From an uncultured Devosia sp. (GTDB lineage Bacteria; Pseudomonadota; Alphaproteobacteria; Rhizobiales; Devosiaceae), in the NCBI GenBank assembly GCA_934553185.1, contig CAKTFF010000165.1, forward strand, positions 1 through 5,641: DNA of 5,641 nucleotides, written 5' to 3'. Of the stretch, positions 1 to 5,565 are shown one piece after another (position 1 is the first letter of the stretch; each line of letters starts with the position of its first letter). The translations under genes were made by a program, and so were the position numbers. Under the pieces are notes generated by a model, which worked only from the letters and a program-made list of their open reading frames with translations, was not told the origin of the DNA and did no database searches.

Positions 1-335
1 ACACGCAGCGCGTTCTGCCCGTTGAGGGTCGTCACCTCAAGCAGCAGATTGCCTGCAGTGAAGCGAGGCGGCTTATTTTTGGAAAGCTCCAGCTTAATCG
101 CCGGGCCATCATCTGCCGGATGAAAGGTCACTGCGCCATCGGCATCCTGTATCAGGCGACCGACATGCTCGGGACCAGTAGGCAGGACGATGTCGTTATC
201 GGCCGCACTACCCACCGAAACCGTTCCCTCCGCCAGCCAGTCGCGGGCGATGATGTTGAGCCAGCCATCAGGCGCCTTGAGCGCAGCCAGGCGTCGGGTC
301 TTCCACTGCGCATAATCGCTGGGGTAATCGGTCAT
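1..335 (-). CDS. DUF1684 domain protein, N-terminal 111 codons (3' end beyond window)
   Basis: This partial gene starts at ATG 335-333 and stays open to the window edge. My translation begins MTDYPSDYAQWKTRRLAALK and continues with APDGWLNIIARDWLAEG (residues 21-37), VGSAADNDIVLP (41-52) and EHVGRL (56-61). The order 'WxxxRxxxLxAPDGWL..xxWLxEGxxxVGSxxxNDIVLP' is what I recognise as the start of DUF1684 (PF07920), a family without an established biochemical function. There is no signal peptide or membrane segment in the visible part, so it looks cytoplasmic. The start overlaps the stop of the upstream ATPase gene by one base (TGATG). AAAGGA lies 9 nt before the ATG, so it is translated as the last visible cistron of the importer operon. 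Family proteins are usually about twice this length, so roughly half is probably missing. The role is unknown; a link to handling the imported ligand is inference from position only. Confidence 0.85.
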   Translation of the reverse strand, partial: MTDYPSDYAQWKTRRLAALKAPDGWLNIIARDWLAEGTVSVGSAADNDIVLPTGPEHVGRLIQDADGAVTFHPADDGPAIKLELSKNKPPRFTAGNLLLEVTTLNGQNALR

Positions 336-1093
336 CAGAACTGGTCCTTTAAAGAAAGCCGCGGCACGCTGGCCAGCAGCCTTTGCGTATAGGGATGCTC
401 GGGTCGCGCCAGCACCTCACGGGTCAGGCCCTGCTCAACGATACGGCCCCGTTCGAGAATAACGATGCGGCGGCAGAGCGCGGCAACGACCCCGATGTCA
501 TGGGACACAAACAGCAGGCTCATGCTGGCGCTGAGTTTGCGCAAAAGGTCCACGACGTGAACGCGGGTGGTGAGGTCGAGGGCACTGACAGCCTCATCGG
601 CCAGAAGCAACTTCGGCCCCGCGACAATGGCGCGGGCAATGGCGATGCGCTGGCGCTGACCACCGGAGAACTGGTGTGGATAGCGTGCGCCCACGTCGCC
701 ATCGAGCCCCACAGACTGCAAAGCAGCGGCCACCATTTGCCGGTGATCGCCAGGAACCTTCAGGGAGCGCAAAGGCTCGCCGACGACGGAGAAGATGGTC
801 TGACGCGGATCCAGTGATGAATAGGGATCCTGATAAACCACCTGCGCCTGGCGGCGGAAGTGGCGCATGAAGGCACGGTTGCCCAGATCGAGCTTGTGGC
901 CATCAAAGGTGATCGTGCCGCTGTCGGGACGTGCCAAGCCGAGAAGCAGGCGCAAAAGCGTGGTCTTGCCCGAGCCGCTTTCGCCCACAAGCCCAACACT
1001 GTCGCCCGGTGCAACGTCGAGCGAGACATCCTGGAGGACAGGGCGGCCGGATGTATAACCAAAGCTGACATGGTCGACGCGGACGAGGCTCAT
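335..1093 (-). CDS. Peptide/nickel-type ABC importer ATPase, DppF/NikE-like, 252 aa
   Basis: Cytoplasmic nucleotide-binding subunit that hydrolyses ATP to drive uptake, pairing with the ATPase encoded just upstream. All ABC motifs are intact: Walker A GESGSGKT (37-44), Q-loop with Q88 in VVYQDPYSSLDP, signature FSGGQ (142-146), Walker B LLLADE (162-167, catalytic E167), D-loop SALD (170-173) and switch H198 in SHD. The signature begins with Phe instead of Leu, a conservative change. 'DEAVSALD' is typical of the second (DppF/OppF) ATPase of these systems. The C-terminus keeps HPYTQRLLASVP but stops about 10 residues later, so the oligopeptide-type C-terminal extension of OppF/DppF (about 330 aa) is absent; the size fits NikD/NikE. 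The ATG overlaps the previous stop as ATGA, with GGAGGGG 5 nt upstream. Its own TGA overlaps the start of the DUF1684 gene. The substrate is not determinable. Confidence 0.95.
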   Translation of the reverse strand: MSLVRVDHVSFGYTSGRPVLQDVSLDVAPGDSVGLVGESGSGKTTLLRLLLGLARPDSGTITFDGHKLDLGNRAFMRHFRRQAQVVYQDPYSSLDPRQTIFSVVGEPLRSLKVPGDHRQMVAAALQSVGLDGDVGARYPHQFSGGQRQRIAIARAIVAGPKLLLADEAVSALDLTTRVHVVDLLRKLSASMSLLFVSHDIGVVAALCRRIVILERGRIVEQGLTREVLARPEHPYTQRLLASVPRLSLKDQF

Positions 1094-1899
1094 AGGTGCC
1101 CCTCCAGCGCCTGGTCAAAGCGGCGCGCCGCGGCCAGGAGGCTCTTCGTGTAATCCTGGGTCGGCGCGGCGAACACGGCGGCCACTGTCCCCGCTTCAAC
1201 CGCTTCGCCCCAGCGCAGCACCACGACGCGATCCACGGTTTTGGCAACCACGGGCAGGTCGTGGCTGATGAACAGGAGCGCCATGTCGCGCTCGCGCACA
1301 AGCCGGTCAAGAAGAGCGAGGATTTCGGCTTGCGTGGTCACGTCCAAGGCCGTTGTCGGCTCGTCGGCAATCAGCAGATCGGGACGACAGGCAAGCGCCA
1401 TCGCGATAGCGATCCGCTGGCGCTGTCCGCCCGAAAGCTCGTGCGGATAGGCCTGCGCAATGCGTGGCGGCTCAGGCAAGGCAACCTCGTCGAGCAGATT
1501 CAACACCTCGGCCCCGATTGCTTTAGCGCTGAGCTCTTGGTTATCCCGCCGGGCACGGCGGGCCAGCGGCTCGGCAACCTGCTTGCCCACGCGCATCAAG
1601 GGATCGAGCGCGGTCAGCGGCTCCTGAAACACCGTAGCGACGGCAGTGCCGCGCAACCGATTCAACTGCCGGTCGGTAGCGCCGATCACTTCGTGGCCCG
1701 CGAGCATGGCGGAGCCACTGGCCGAAAGGCCAGATGGCAGCAGGCCCGTGGCGGCGAGAGCCGTCAACGATTTCCCCGAGCCCGACTCCCCGATCAAGCC
1801 CAGCCGTTCACCGCGACCGACCGTAAACGACAGGTTGGACACGAGACGCTTTTCGCCGGCGGTAACAGAGAGATTGCGGAGGGTCAGGAGATCGGTCAT
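1090..1899 (-). CDS. Peptide/nickel-type ABC importer ATPase, DppD/NikD-like, 269 aa
   Basis: First of the two cytoplasmic ATPases of the importer. Motifs in order: Walker A GESGSGKS (37-44), Q-loop Q92 in [11 protein letters not shown], signature LSGGQ (155-159), Walker B LLIADE (175-180, catalytic E180), D-loop TALD (183-186) and switch H213 in SHD. The combination '[12 protein letters not shown]' after Walker A and 'DEPTTALD' is characteristic of the DppD/OppD/NikD side of the heterodimer. The protein ends soon after a degenerate version of the conserved HPYT segment ([10 protein letters not shown], near 247-256). It therefore lacks the C-terminal extension, with its iron-sulphur cysteines, found in DppD-type proteins of about 330 aa. 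Its length is close to E. coli NikD/NikE. The ATG overlaps the permease stop as ATGA, with AAGG 8 nt upstream. No key residue is missing, so it should be active. Confidence 0.95.
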   Translation of the reverse strand: MTDLLTLRNLSVTAGEKRLVSNLSFTVGRGERLGLIGESGSGKSLTALAATGLLPSGLSASGSAMLAGHEVIGATDRQLNRLRGTAVATVFQEPLTALDPLMRVGKQVAEPLARRARRDNQELSAKAIGAEVLNLLDEVALPEPPRIAQAYPHELSGGQRQRIAIAMALACRPDLLIADEPTTALDVTTQAEILALLDRLVRERDMALLFISHDLPVVAKTVDRVVVLRWGEAVEAGTVAAVFAAPTQDYTKSLLAAARRFDQALEGHL

Positions 1900-2744
1900 C
1901 GGCCGCGCCTTGTCGGATCAACCGCGTCGCGCAATCCGTCGGCGAGAAGGTTGACGCCGACCGCAAGGGAAACCAGCGCCACGCCCGGTGCGACGGCCCC
2001 AAGCGGCGCGGTAAACACGGTGCCCTGTGCCTCCTGCAGAACACGGCCCCAGGAGGCATTGGGCGGGGGCGCGCCCAGACCAAGATAGGACAGCGAGGCT
2101 TCGGCGATGACGGCCAGGCCGAACTGCAGCGCGAAGTTCACCGAAAGCGTGGGCCAGATATTGGGCAGAACATGGATCGCGACGATTTTGGGCCAGGAGC
2201 TGCCAGAGGTTCGGGCGGCGGTGATATAGTCCATCACCAGCACCCGCTTGGCCAGAATGCGCGTGAGGCGAGCGACGATCGCCGACAGAGCGATGCCAAG
2301 GGCGACAACGGCCGACCACAGACTTGCCGTGTCACTGGCCGCCACCACCAGCATGGCGATCAGCAGGGTTGGAAAGGCAATCAGGATGTCGAGCGTTGCG
2401 GCTAGGGCGTCATCGAGCCATTTGCTGGCAAAGGCGGCGAGCAGGCCAAGGGTGACGCCGATCACGGCACCAATGGCGACGGCGCCGAGGCCAACCATCA
2501 GGGCGATACGGCTGCCGATCATCAACTGCGTGGCTAGGTCACGGCCGAGCCGGTCGGTCCCCAGCCAATGCAGCGGCCCTGGACCTTCGAGCCGCATGCC
2601 GGCCATAGCGGTGGGATCATAAGGCAGCCAGACCAAAGACAGGAGGCCCACCACGACATGGAGGCCAACCAGGGCAATGCCCGCATAAAGCGTCAAGGAG
2701 TGCCGCCGCCGTTGGCGCGGCACGGTATTAACAGCCGCCGTCAT
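1896..2744 (-). CDS. Peptide/nickel-type ABC importer permease, DppC-like, 282 aa
   Basis: Second inner-membrane channel subunit. The cytoplasmic N-terminus is basic (RQRRRH, 10-15) and is followed by a first membrane helix at about 18-40. The OppC/DppC-family segment HWLGTDRLGRDL (59-70) comes next, then further hydrophobic helices at roughly 78-105, 115-135, 140-160, 200-222 and 245-270, a BPD_transp_1 layout. The EAA loop that docks on the ATPases is visible as ITAARTSGSSWPKIVAIHVL and the following PN (about 174-195). Near the end, EASLSYLGLGAPPPNASWG (215-233) is a strongly conserved DppC signature. The length matches the family (NikC about 277 aa). The ATG overlaps the stop of the DppB-like gene (ATGA) with a strong GGAGGG Shine-Dalgarno 7 nt upstream, so co-translation and a 1:1 ratio with the partner permease are expected. 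Confidence 0.95.
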   Translation of the reverse strand: MTAAVNTVPRQRRRHSLTLYAGIALVGLHVVVGLLSLVWLPYDPTAMAGMRLEGPGPLHWLGTDRLGRDLATQLMIGSRIALMVGLGAVAIGAVIGVTLGLLAAFASKWLDDALAATLDILIAFPTLLIAMLVVAASDTASLWSAVVALGIALSAIVARLTRILAKRVLVMDYITAARTSGSSWPKIVAIHVLPNIWPTLSVNFALQFGLAVIAEASLSYLGLGAPPPNASWGRVLQEAQGTVFTAPLGAVAPGVALVSLAVGVNLLADGLRDAVDPTRRGR

Positions 2745-3763
2745 GCCGCCGCCCTCCCCGGACCACGCAGGCGCGGATCGATTACGCGCTGGACGATATC
2801 GGCGGCAAAGCCGATCAGCAGCACAAGCAGCGTCGAGATAAACAGAACGCCCTGCACATTGGGATAGTCGCGCTGCTGAATGGCCAGCAGCAGCATGGAT
2901 CCAAGACCCGGCAGGCTGAACACCCGCTCAATCACCACCGCGCCCAGAAAGGTGCTGGCCAGCTCGATGCCGAGAATGGAGATCACCGGAACGGCGCCAT
3001 TACGCAGGCCATGGCGCAGCAGTGCCTCGGGAAAGCTGGCGCCAAGCGCGCGGGCAGTGCGCAGGAAATCGCTACCCAGCACGTCGAGCGTTGCAGCCCG
3101 CACATAGCGCAAAAGGGAGGCGGCCATGACGAGCCCGATCGTCAGTGCCGGCAGGATCATGCCGATGAGGGCCGGCCCCAAATCGCTCCAGCCTCCCAAG
3201 GGAAAACCGCCGGAGGGAAGCCAGCGCAGGTTGATGGCAAACAGCGTGACCAGGAGAATGCCCAACCAAAATACCGGAATGGCGATCCCCAGCTGTGAAA
3301 CAACAGAAATGGCAGCGCCATACCAGGTATTGGAGCGGACGGCAGCAACGACCCCCAGCGGCAGCGCAAGGAGAAGCGCCAGCACAAAGCCGAAGAATGT
3401 GAGCGGCAGCGTCACGGACATGCGGTTGGCGATCTCACCAAGCACAGGAGCGCGGCTGACAAAGGAGGTCCCCAGGTCGAGCCGGGCAAGGTTGCCAACA
3501 AAGCTGATAAACTGGGTGTAAAGCGGCTGGTCGGAGCCGACCTGGGCCCGTGCCGCCGCGATCTGCTGCTCGGTGGCGCCGACGCCCAAAAGCGCATTGG
3601 CTGGATCGCCCGGAAGCAGGCGCAACAGCACGAACAGCACCACGGCCGCGGCAAACAGCGAGACAATCAGGATCAGCGTGCGGCGAAGGAGGTAGGCGGG
3701 AATTGGACGATTCCTTGCGGGGCGTTGAACCCGACAATAGAGGCTGAACAAAGTCAAAGCCAC
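2741..3763 (-). CDS. Peptide/nickel-type ABC importer permease, DppB-like (start uncertain; likely 320 aa from 3703)
   Basis: First inner-membrane channel subunit. From residue 21 of the longest reading it follows the DppB pattern: IPAYLLRRTL, a first membrane helix (29-50), LLPGDPANALLG (49-60), then helices near 117-141, 150-176, 197-217, 259-282 and 303-325. The EAA loop is RTARALGASFPEALLRHGLR (235-254), and the protein ends ADIVQRVIDPRLRGPGR. The longest reading begins at GTG 3763-3761, which lies inside the 3' arm of a perfect hairpin and adds 20 residues unlike the family. There is no ATG anywhere before the first helix; in-frame TTG codons occur only at residues 3 and 5. The family start aligns with residue 21, codon ATT at 3703-3701, which has AAGGA 8 nt upstream. 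A non-canonical ATT start is therefore my preferred reading. The gene identity is secure; only the start is doubtful. Confidence 0.93.
   Translation of the reverse strand: MALTLFSLYCRVQRPARNRPIPAYLLRRTLILIVSLFAAAVVLFVLLRLLPGDPANALLGVGATEQQIAAARAQVGSDQPLYTQFISFVGNLARLDLGTSFVSRAPVLGEIANRMSVTLPLTFFGFVLALLLALPLGVVAAVRSNTWYGAAISVVSQLGIAIPVFWLGILLVTLFAINLRWLPSGGFPLGGWSDLGPALIGMILPALTIGLVMAASLLRYVRAATLDVLGSDFLRTARALGASFPEALLRHGLRNGAVPVISILGIELASTFLGAVVIERVFSLPGLGSMLLLAIQQRDYPNVQGVLFISTLLVLLIGFAADIVQRVIDPRLRGPGRAAA
3712..3716 (-). promoter_or_regulatory. Shine-Dalgarno AAGGA that argues for an ATT start of the DppB-like gene
   Basis: On the minus strand the sequence AAGGA is followed by 8 nt and then ATT at 3703-3701 (residue 21 of the longest reading). 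From that ATT the protein reads IPAYLLRR, which matches the first eight positions of E. coli DppB (MLQFILRR) in spacing and character. No ATG, GTG or TTG lies at a suitable distance. This ribosome-binding site therefore decides the start, unless the ATT is a sequencing error or a mutated ATG. A start at ATT is known for E. coli infC but is rare. Confidence 0.5.
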
Positions 3764-3781
3764 CGGCTTGCGGCCGGTGGC
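3759..3781 (-). terminator. Perfect 9-bp stem-loop between binding protein and permease genes (attenuator / mRNA stabiliser)
   Basis: The transcript reads GCCACCGGC, loop CGCAA, GCCGGTGGC: nine consecutive pairs, seven of them G-C. It is followed by UUUGACUUUG, a broken U-rich tract. It lies 30 nt after the stop of the binding-protein gene, in the only real gap of the operon. I see no second copy in the window. Known binding-protein-first operons (for example malE-malF and hisJ-hisQ) carry structured elements at this place that protect the upstream message and reduce downstream expression; the same role here is inference. A full intrinsic terminator is less likely because the U tract is interrupted and the essential permeases lie downstream. 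Confidence 0.7.
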
Positions 3782-3810
3782 GAGCGTTGGATTGCAGCAG
3801 CGCTTAGATG

Positions 3811-5298
3811 CTACTGGCTCTTCTGGATGTCGTAGGCAAAGAACTGGGCATTGAGGCCGTTGACCGGATAGCCCGAGACACCGGCTGCCGAGACCACGAT
3901 CTGTGGGTAAAGATAAAGCCAGTTGCTGGCCGCATCCTCGGCAATGACCCGATTGGCTTCGGTGAGCTTTTCCACCTGCTCGTCTTCGGACACAGCGGCT
4001 TCTGCATCGGCCACGAGCTTGACCACGTCAGGGTTGTTGTAGCCCCAATAGAAGTCAGGATTGCCGTAGAACACGATGTCGCGGTGATTGACGTGTTCCT
4101 GCAGCGTCGCCTGGAAATTCTTCTCCTGGTAGATCTTGGTGTACCACTCGTTGGCGGTGATGATGTTGATGTTCACCGTCACGCCGATCTTGGCGTATTC
4201 GGACTGGAGGAACTGCGCCACGAGCGGGTGTGGATCGTAATCGGGCGTGTCGAGCGTGAACTCGAAGCCGTCCGGATAGCCGGCCTCAGCCAGCAACTGC
4301 TTGGCGCTTTCCACGTCATAGGCATCGACGGTGGTCAGGTCGACATACCAGGGATCGGTCGGCGGCACGAAGGAGCCGATCAGCGTGCCATAGTCACCCC
4401 AGATGGAGTTAAGCAGGCGCGCCTTGTCGGTAGCGCGTGCCAGAGCCTTGCGAACCTGAACATTGTCGAAGGGCGCGACGCGGTCGTTATAGGCGAGCAG
4501 TTCCTTGGTGGTGGAAGCGCCCTCGGTGATCACGAACGAAGGATTGCCGGCAAACTGCGCCAGCGAGTCCGGGCTTTGTACGGAGGTGATCACATCCACC
4601 GCATTGGTGAGGAGCGCATTGTTGAGCGCGGTCGCATCGGTGAAGTAGGTGAAGATCACTTCGCCATTGCTGGGTGCCTCGTCCCAGTATCCGTCGAAAC
4701 GCTCAAGCGCCAAAGCCGAGCCACGGCGCCACTCGCCCAAAGCATAGGGGCCGGTGCCGTCCTCCTGCGCCGTAATGTCGGTTGCGGCGTCGTTGACGAT
4801 CCAGACATAGGACAGGTTATAGGGCAGCGAGATGGAGCGCGCGGAAAGAGTGATGACCACGGTCTGCTCGTCGGGCGTGTCGATCGCGGCGATGGTCGAG
4901 AGGCTCTTCTTGCGCGAGCTCTGCGAGGCTTCTGCGGTGACGCGCTCGATCGAATACTTGACGTCAGCAGCGGTCAGCGGGTCGCCTGAGTGGAAAGTCA
5001 CGCCCGGCTTGAGCTTGAACGTATAGGTGAGGCCATCCTCGCTGGCTTCATAGCTTTCCACGAGCCTGGGCTCGACAGCGCCCGCATCTGTCAGCTGAAA
5101 CAGGGCTTCGTAGACGTTGCCATTGAAAGCCTCGTTGATGCCCTGCCCAGCCCCGGCCGTGTTGTCGAGGTTCTGCGGTTCGTAGAGAGAGCCGATGCGG
5201 ATCGTGGCGTCGGGATCAAAGTCCTGCGCCCAGGCGGCGCCGGAAAAGGAAACGCCTGCCAGAAGCGTAGCGGTGAGCAAAAGCCGTGAAGTGTGCAC
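3811..5298 (-). CDS. Periplasmic substrate-binding protein, family 5 (SBP_bac_5), 495 aa
   Basis: Soluble periplasmic receptor that captures the ligand and delivers it to the two permeases. The signal peptide spans residues 1-24: one arginine, a hydrophobic core LLLTATLLAGVSF, and cleavage at AWA|QD (24/25). No lipobox cysteine is present, so the mature protein of about 471 residues is free in the periplasm. Family-5 hallmarks are GNVYEALF (60-67), the 75-115 block VEPRLVESYEASEDGLTYTF... with FHSGDPLTAADVKYS, GTGPYALGEW (181-190), RFDGYWDEAP (200-209) and VRKALARATDKARLL. It is somewhat shorter than OppA/DppA (about 540 aa) and rich in Asp and Glu. It starts at GTG 5298-5296; an in-frame stop at 5313-5311 and the lack of any ATG between exclude an upstream start. 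A weak GACGGA lies 8 nt ahead. The ligand could be a peptide, opine, metal chelate or sugar; the sequence does not say. Confidence 0.95.
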   Translation of the reverse strand: MHTSRLLLTATLLAGVSFSGAAWAQDFDPDATIRIGSLYEPQNLDNTAGAGQGINEAFNGNVYEALFQLTDAGAVEPRLVESYEASEDGLTYTFKLKPGVTFHSGDPLTAADVKYSIERVTAEASQSSRKKSLSTIAAIDTPDEQTVVITLSARSISLPYNLSYVWIVNDAATDITAQEDGTGPYALGEWRRGSALALERFDGYWDEAPSNGEVIFTYFTDATALNNALLTNAVDVITSVQSPDSLAQFAGNPSFVITEGASTTKELLAYNDRVAPFDNVQVRKALARATDKARLLNSIWGDYGTLIGSFVPPTDPWYVDLTTVDAYDVESAKQLLAEAGYPDGFEFTLDTPDYDPHPLVAQFLQSEYAKIGVTVNINIITANEWYTKIYQEKNFQATLQEHVNHRDIVFYGNPDFYWGYNNPDVVKLVADAEAAVSEDEQVEKLTEANRVIAEDAASNWLYLYPQIVVSAAGVSGYPVNGLNAQFFAYDIQKSQ

Positions 5299-5306
5299 TG
5301 AAATGG

Positions 5307-5312
5307 TCCGTC
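5307..5312 (-). promoter_or_regulatory. Weak ribosome-binding site (GACGGA) for the binding-protein GTG start
   Basis: GACGGA ends 8 nt before GTG 5298-5296. It is the only purine-rich stretch near the start and sits next to the in-frame TGA at 5313-5311 that closes the frame upstream. It supports the GTG as the real start but is weaker than the GGAGGG-type sites of the downstream genes. Confidence 0.45.
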
Positions 5313-5317
5313 AGATG

Positions 5318-5333
5318 ATGCTGATATGAGCAT
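5318..5333. promoter_or_regulatory. 16-bp near-palindrome, candidate operator over the operon promoter
   Basis: On the minus strand this reads ATGCTCATATCAGCAT. It equals its own reverse complement at 14 of 16 positions, the exceptions being the C at positions 6 and 11. It lies 20 bp before the GTG start of the binding-protein gene and covers the best candidate -10 hexamer. A two-fold symmetric site at this place would suit a dimeric repressor (GntR, LacI or similar). No regulator gene is in the window, so the regulator is unknown. A short palindrome can arise by chance. Confidence 0.35.
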
Positions 5334-5349
5334 AACGACGGTTCGGCAA
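5321..5349 (-). promoter_or_regulatory. Candidate sigma-70-type promoter of the importer operon
   Basis: The minus strand shows TTGCCG (5349-5344, 4/6 to TTGACA), a 17-nt spacer, and TATCAG (5326-5321, 4/6 to TATAAT). Transcription would begin near 5314-5313, giving a very short leader that just includes the GACGGA site. I found no better-spaced pair in the gap between tRNA and operon. The hexamers are mediocre, so this is tentative; an alternative is read-through or a promoter further upstream in the gap. Confidence 0.3.
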
Positions 5350-5528
5350 AACGCTATCCATGCCGTAGTCTATTATTGCGGTAAGTGCCTCGCGAGAGAG
5401 AACTTTTTTGCAGCAGCCGACGCTGTGTAGGTGGAAGCGACAGGGCAGCTGGTTTGCAATGATGACTCCCGCTTAGCCGCTGGCGAGCGTCAATTATGGC
5501 CACTCCGCGCCGATCTGCAGGACACCAA

Positions 5529-5557
5529 CAGGCGCCCCGGCGGACCGGAGACGCCTG
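5529..5557 (-). terminator. GC-rich hairpin downstream of the tRNA, probable 3' processing or termination structure
   Basis: Reading the transcript 5'->3', CAGGCG, one bulged U, then CUCCGG pairs across a UCCG loop with CCGGGG and CGCCUG. This gives 12 pairs including one G-U. The stem begins 8 nt after the tRNA CCA end. It is followed by UUGGUGUCC, not by a run of U. It may end tRNA transcription with help from Rho, or guide 3'-end trimming; intrinsic termination without a U tract is uncertain. The structure is seen in the sequence; the function is inference. Confidence 0.5.
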
Positions 5558-5565
5558 CAAGAAAA

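Larger units (their letters stand above)
5299..5565. other. Intergenic region between tRNA and importer operon
   Basis: About 267 bp without a credible gene. It contains the post-tRNA hairpin (5529-5557), an A/T-rich patch (about 5367-5379) and, next to the operon, the candidate promoter and near-palindrome. Small reading frames here start inside the hairpin or read across the tRNA and have no ribosome-binding site or recognisable motif. No insertion sequence, attachment-site duplication or CRISPR repeat was seen. Confidence 0.7.

Noticed and set aside
120..392. 90-codon open frame on the plus strand at the left end
   Set aside because: It is antisense to the DUF1684 gene and the ATPase end; the minus-strand product matches a known family.
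1096..2088. 330-codon open frame on the plus strand
   Set aside because: It runs antisense across the DppD-like ATPase and the end of the DppC-like permease. The composition (many Arg, Gly, Gln and His) is typical of a shadow frame, with no domain.
3808..4989. 393-codon open frame on the plus strand opposite the binding-protein gene
   Set aside because: Its product has no recognisable domain, and it is the exact antisense shadow of a family-5 binding protein with signal peptide and conserved motifs. High-GC codon use keeps the opposite frame open.
5389..5409. CTCGCGAG palindrome followed by TTTTTT on the plus strand as a terminator
   Set aside because: The 8-bp palindrome leaves no usable loop, the T run is not adjacent, and no plus-strand gene precedes it.
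5488..5493. TTGACG on the minus strand as a -35 box
   Set aside because: It is a good -35 match, but no acceptable -10 lies 15-19 nt downstream (the sequence there is GC-rich, around GGGAGT).
5354..5560. 68-codon minus-strand frame in the tRNA-operon gap
   Set aside because: It begins inside the post-tRNA hairpin without a convincing ribosome-binding site, and its sequence is low in conserved character.
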